A stretch of 64,000 nt of DNA from the NCBI RefSeq assembly GCF_036323735.1, contig NW_026947392.1, forward strand, positions 365,360 to 429,359, read 5' to 3'. Positions 59,735 through 64,000 of this stretch are shown piece after piece; positions within the stretch are counted from its first letter, which is position 1; each line of letters opens with the position of its first letter. The translations under genes and the position numbers were made by a program. The notes beneath the pieces are model-generated. The model did no database searches, was not told the origin of the DNA, and saw only the letters and a program-made list of their open reading frames with translations. This stretch comes from Rattus norvegicus. Taxonomy: Eukaryota; Chordata; Mammalia; Rodentia; Muridae.

Positions 59735-61909
59735 TTCTCTCTGTCTGAGACTTCTATCTTGGAGAGAGAAGTGCTCTATTTTAGACTTCATCATCTCAGT
59801 CTTTCCACTAGTATTACTCTGTCTATCATTTTAGATTTCCAAGTCAATACTTATGATTAGTTGGCAGGTTTTTTTTTTCTTTTATATCTCTCAATTTTTA
59901 GCAAATTTTATTGGTTTTTTTAACTGGATGTTCCTTTATTTACATTTAAATTGTTATGTCCTTTCCCATTTTCTGGCCCATAACATCCCTATCTGGTCCC
60001 CCTGCCCGTCTTCTATAACCCTTCTTACTACCCCTTAACATTCCCTGGAACTTGGAGTTAAACCTAGGGAGGACCAAGGACTTCTCCTTCCATTAGTACT
60101 CACCAAGTCCATCCTCTTCCACATATGCAGTTGGAGCCATAACTCTGTCCATGTACATTCTTGAACATAGGTCTAGTATCAGAAAGCTCTGGTTCATTAG
60201 CATTGTCGTTCTTATGGTGTTAAAGCCCCTTCAGCTCTTGTAATCTTTCCTGAAAATCTACAAACAAGAAGTCCATTTTCAGTTCACTGGTTTGCCACTA
60301 GCATTCACTTCTGTATTTGGCATAATCCAGTTGTGTCTCTCAGGAAATATCTATATCTGATTCCTGGAAGAATGCACTTACCTTCATCAATCTTGTCTAG
60401 TTTTGGTGGCTGATGTATATGTATGTACTTTTGGTGGCTCCTACAGCTCTGAGTTTAGCTGGAATTTTGACATGGGTTCTGCATATCTAGGTCAAGACTG
60501 TAGAATCCACAAATGGCAACACCAAATAGACTCCATCCTGTTTTTTGAAACTTCTGAAATTGAGGCGTCACTGGTCCTCAAGTCATTCCTCTAGATGCCC
60601 AGCCTCCTATATCTTATGTTTGGCCTTAATAACTAATCATGGTAAAATACTCAAAACCCTCAAGTATGGGAATGAAACTCAGGAAGGTAGATATTGCAGA
60701 ACTGATATCAAATGGGACTAGAGAACCGAATTCAATAGTCCATGTTGTGCTTTGCTTTTCTGATATCTGGTAATTTTTTGTTAAAATAAGGATTTGGGAA
60801 TTTATAATTTGAATTAGGTATACAGTATTTACAGTGTTATGCTTACTCTATAGTTGGGCCTCCTTTGTTGCCAAAACCTTTGCAGAAAATGGAATTGGAA
60901 AACAGAATTTTTGAGTACACATTGAGGAATATTTTCAAAGTCCCCTATCAACGAATTTTCAATAAGAAATTGAAATACAATATTAATTCAATTAAACGTC
61001 TGTAGGGAAAATACTGGCCTTTGGGAAACAGAATACTTAGAATGTTGAACTGAGTCACAGGTATGAACCTGGGGATATAAGTATTATCTAGAAGATCTCC
61101 TATATTCCATGTTCCTAAATGTTTTCTACCCATGCCAAGACCCTGACTAACTTTCTCCATTCAGAGCTTTTAACTACTAGTGAAGCAGAGAGAAGTCTCT
61201 AGGTTTAGAGAGATGGAGTATGTAAAGGTTTCAACTGTGCAATAGGAGACTCTCCTGGAAAGGACACCCTCGAATCTGGTCAATGAAAGGAACGCTGCTC
61301 AGCAGCTAAGGACATGGCAGTTCTCAGTGACATCATCATTAGGCCTCCCTGAAAAATCTTTTGTATCCTGGAGATCCCTAGCTTCTTCTGTGATGTAACA
61401 AGTATTGTCCTGACAGGATCTGCCTCTCCGATATTTCTTCAGTACCTCTCTGGTTTACTAATTGGCCACTAATTCAGAGTAAACAGCCATGTGGGAGTGA
61501 GAACAAACAGGATGAAGAGATCAGAAATGGGCAGAAGTAAGCTGGCCTTCTGTCTTAGTATTAAAAAAAAGAAAAAAATAAGTGGTATTTGGAAAAGCTC
61601 AGAGAGCCCTTGGTAGGGGTTGAGTGGTATTGATGAAGAAATAGACTTGATCTGAGCCTTCCACATATGGGAATCAAGAGCTGGAGCATCTGGACTTCCC
61701 TGTTCTTCTGGTTCCTGGATGTCAGAGGGTTTATATCATTTATTTCTTTATTCCAATACCAAGTGTTATGAACGGCACAGTTGATTTCCTGAGAGCTCAT
61801 GACCTTTACTCTTTTTGTCAAGAAGAAAAGGTCCTAAGGAAGAAGGGAAAAACAAGTATTGTGTCCCTAACTCAAGTTAAACTCCTCAAGGCTTTGAATC
61901 CCTATAGTG
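59735..61909. repeat. Array unit 8 (2175 bp), mosaic
   Basis: A complete unit. Its part at 60940-61180 matches unit 5 variants, while 61390-61640 carries variants shared with unit 3 (GATGTAACAAGTATTGTCCT at 61392 and 50468; ATAGACTTGATCTGAGCC). Confidence 0.9.
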
Positions 61910-63123
61910 CAGTTTGTGTCTGACACTGATATCTAGGAGAGAGAAGTGCTTCTAGTTGAGACTTCATCATCTCAGTCTTTATACTAATATTAACCTGACT
62001 ACCACTTCAGATTTCTGAGTCAATATGTTAGATTACTTGGCAGCTTTCTTCTCTTTTATATCATTTTTTTTTATTTTTTAGCAATTTGTTTTCTTTTCAA
62101 ACTACATGTTTCTATATATACATTGAAAATATGATTTCCTTTCCCAGTTTCCTGCCCATAAGATCCCTACCAGTTTCATTTCCTTCTTCTCTAACCAGCC
62201 TTTCTGCTGCATGACATTCCCTTGAACTGAGAGACAAACTGTGGAGGACAAGGCCTCTCTTTCCAATGTTGCCTAAAAAAGGCCATCCTCTGCCACATAT
62301 GCATTTGGAGCCATAGGTCTGTCCTTGTACTATTTTGTATGTTGGTATAGTATGAGAAAGTTCTGGTTCATTGGCATTGTTGTTTGTATGGGTTTGAAAA
62401 CACCCTCAGCTCCTCTATCCTTTTTCAAAATTTACGAACAATAGGTCCGTTTTCAGTTCAATGGTTTACTACTAGCATTCACTTCTGTATTTGACATGCT
62501 GTATCTGAGTATCTCAGGTAATATTGATATCCGGTTCCTGGCAAAATGCATTTCTTACCTTCATCAATCTTATATAGTTTTGTTGGCTGATGTATACATA
62601 TATACTTTTGGTGGCTCCTACACTTATGTGGTGAAGTGGAATGATAACATGGATTTTACCCAACTATGTCAAGAATGTAGAACTCACAAATGACCATTTC
62701 AAAAATACTCCTTCCTATTTTTATAAACCTAATGAAGTAGATGTTTAACTGGTCCTCAAGCCATTCTTCTCCTTTCCCATCATCCAGTATCTTATGTTTG
62801 GCCTTAAGATAGAATCACGTTAAAACATCCTAAAACCTCAAGTCTGGCCATTGGAATATTGGAAGCTCATAGTGTAGTTCTGATATCAAATTGTACAAGA
62901 AACCGAAATCAATAGTCCATGTTGTCCTTTGCTTTCCTGATGTCTGGTAATTTTTCAATAAAATAAGAATTTGGGGAATTTATCACTTGAAGTAGGTACA
63001 CAGTTTTACACTTTTTATACTCACTCTATACCTGGGCCCACTTTGTGACCAAAATCATTGCAGAGAATGGAATTGGAAAACAAAATTTTTGAGTACACAT
63101 TGAGGAATATTTACCAAGTCCCT
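61910..63123. repeat. Array unit 9 (partial, cut by ERV)
   Basis: Has the start landmark, the inverted L1 fragment (about 62060-62580) and the middle of the unit to GAATATTTACCAAGTCCCT, where the LTR of the third ERV begins. Confidence 0.9.
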
Positions 63124-63438
63124 TGTCATGCCAACCTCGACCAGCAAAAAAGATATGACCAATGAAGATCTTCTTCAAGCAGTTTTACTCAGGAACCTTG
63201 AAACAATCTTCTGACCCCGGGGAACCCCCGGAGAACACTTAAATAGCTAGTGCTGGCTAATCCCAGCAAGCTATCTGGGTCATGCAGACAGGCTATCACT
63301 ATGCGGAAGCTAGCAAGCCAGGCAGGTATAGCCAAATAAGGACTTGCTTACTACAAGGAGCGCACACTGTTCGGAGGGTGGAAAGTGGAACCAGCTCGAT
63401 CTTTGACGCCTGTCACGTCACAGCCGCCTATAGTTCCA
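63124..63438 (-). repeat. 3' LTR of the third ERV
   Basis: The minus strand begins TGGAACTATAGGCGGCTGTG and ends GTTGGCATGACA. A CRE-like TGACGTGA lies near its U3 start (about 63410). The polyadenylation signal position has AGTAAA instead of AATAAA. Confidence 0.83.
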
Positions 63439-63455
63439 CCTTTTTGTTTAATTAA
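63439..63455 (-). promoter_or_regulatory. Probable polypurine tract of the third ERV
   Basis: Minus-strand AATTAAACAAAAAGG abuts the LTR start. It is less purine-pure than that of the first ERV. Confidence 0.55.
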
Positions 63456-63596
63456 CCAAGCAGGCAAAGGCACCACTGAGCGTGGTGACCCCCCCTGTCT
63501 TAGGATCATCCCTTCATTAAACCAGTCTTATGACACCTCTTTGCCCACCAAGTTCCTTAGCTAGAAGAGAGGTTGCCCATAACTGGGGAGGGTCAC

Positions 63597-64000
63597 TCAC
63601 ACATACTCATGCCTGAGGTACAACAAGGTCTTCTGAATAACCTTAAGCCAGGCTTGAGGGGACTGTCCTGCTTCAATTGCTGCAAATACCTGTACCACCA
63701 TAACAGCGTGCCGCCTCTGAACAAACCTCATTCTACAGAGACAACACAGGCACACTAGGCAGACCAGCAGCAAGAATCCAACTAGGGTTCCCATACCCTC
63801 CCACTCCCTCAGATGATTCATAGCAGCCTCAATCCAAAATGACAATCCCGTAGCCAGTCTAGCATATGCACGTGTGGAGTTCACCGTCACGATGGCTGCA
63901 CATAGCTGAACCATTAAGAAATCGAATTCTCCTGTCCAATTTCCTAGAAGATAACTTGACAACTTTTTAGAAAAATTAGATGAGTGGATTTAAAAGTCAT
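63597..64000 (-). CDS. ERV Env transmembrane subunit, C-terminal fragment (partial)
   Basis: Retroviral Env TM anchors the envelope in the membrane. The minus-strand frame is open from about 63962 down to a stop at 63597 and appears open toward the window edge, so its true start is outside. It shows an ectodomain end, a hydrophobic span (GTLVGFLLLVCLVCLCCLCR), and a basic cytoplasmic tail of about 45 residues ending near the LTR. A Cys-rich inner membrane edge is visible. The first codon of the annotated stretch at 63962 is TTG, so it is not a real start. No stop is seen, unlike the homologous pieces in the other two ERVs. Whether the rest of the gene is intact cannot be judged here. Confidence 0.7.

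Larger units (their letters stand above)
41661..63123. repeat. Tandem array of a ~2.2-kb unit (macrosatellite-like)
   Basis: Head-to-tail copies are recognised by ordered landmarks. Using CTGACACTGA near the start of each unit, positions are 41671, 46361 (variant), 48701, 51004 (variant), 53235, 55398, 57578, 59745 (variant) and 61920. Spacing is 2340, 2303, 2231, 2163, 2180, 2167 and 2175 from 46361 on. A second landmark (CAGTTCACTGGTTTGC region) gives the same period: 51537, 53814, 55934, 58110, 60279, 62453. Each unit holds an inverted L1 3' fragment of about 500 bp plus about 1.6 kb of unknown origin. There is no open gene. The array is broken by an L1 piece at 43169-44695 and by an ERV at 63124; it may continue beyond the window. 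Confidence 0.93.
63124..64000 (-). mobile_element. Third class II-type ERV, minus strand, runs off window
   Basis: It has an LTR with TG...CA ends (63124-63438), a polypurine tract on its internal side, then an Env transmembrane-subunit fragment. Orientation and LTR edge wording (CAACCTCGACCAGCAAAAAAG) link it to the two ERVs at 15-24 kb. It interrupts the tandem array; its other end and any target duplication lie outside the window. Confidence 0.88.

Noticed and set aside
41661..63123. CRISPR-like array
   Set aside because: Units are about 2.2 kb, spacerless and eukaryotic in context; no short repeats with unique spacers and no cas genes.

Overview
This is a repeat-dense, gene-poor stretch of a rodent nuclear genome, most likely rat (Rattus). 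The main reason is that the 3' UTR of the long L1 at 6.3-12.5 kb, and of several shorter copies, matches the rat L1 subfamily as I remember it. I see no tRNA, rRNA or functional host protein-coding gene. Nearly every long reading frame belongs to a decayed retroelement or recurs only because a larger DNA unit is repeated.

Layout. 1-6.3 kb is AT-rich, mostly unique DNA with an old L1 3' end, a B3/B2-like SINE and other old repeat traces. 6.3-12.5 kb is a near full-length rat L1 on the + strand, inactivated by frameshifts and stops. 12.5-24.5 kb holds an inverted L1 split by a complete but internally deleted class II endogenous retrovirus (ERV, minus strand, 6-bp TATTAG target duplication), followed by a second related ERV, also minus and truncated. 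24.5-27.8 kb has three 5'-truncated L1 3' ends on +. 27.1-29.2 kb holds unidentified broken frames on the minus strand, possibly a pseudogene, split by one of those L1s and next to a CpG-rich 22-bp minisatellite.

29.9-38.5 kb is made of older L1s, mostly inverted, with a nested young L1 fragment and an LTR-like insert carrying four TGATGTC repeats. 39.5-41.66 kb holds two diverged head-to-tail copies of an unidentified ~1 kb repeat.

41.66-63.12 kb is the most unusual part: a head-to-tail array of a ~2.2-kb unit with seven full copies and three partial ones. Each unit contains an inverted L1 3' fragment plus about 1.6 kb I do not recognise. The copies form at least two length classes, are mosaic with respect to each other, and share a microsatellite site that expanded with different motifs in different copies. 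A third ERV of the same general type, again minus strand, interrupts the array at 63,124 and runs off the window end with an open Env transmembrane-subunit fragment.

The elements do not form a functional pathway. The window records successive retrotransposition, nested insertion, tandem amplification and sequence exchange. Family names are from recall of repeat consensus patterns, without database searches.
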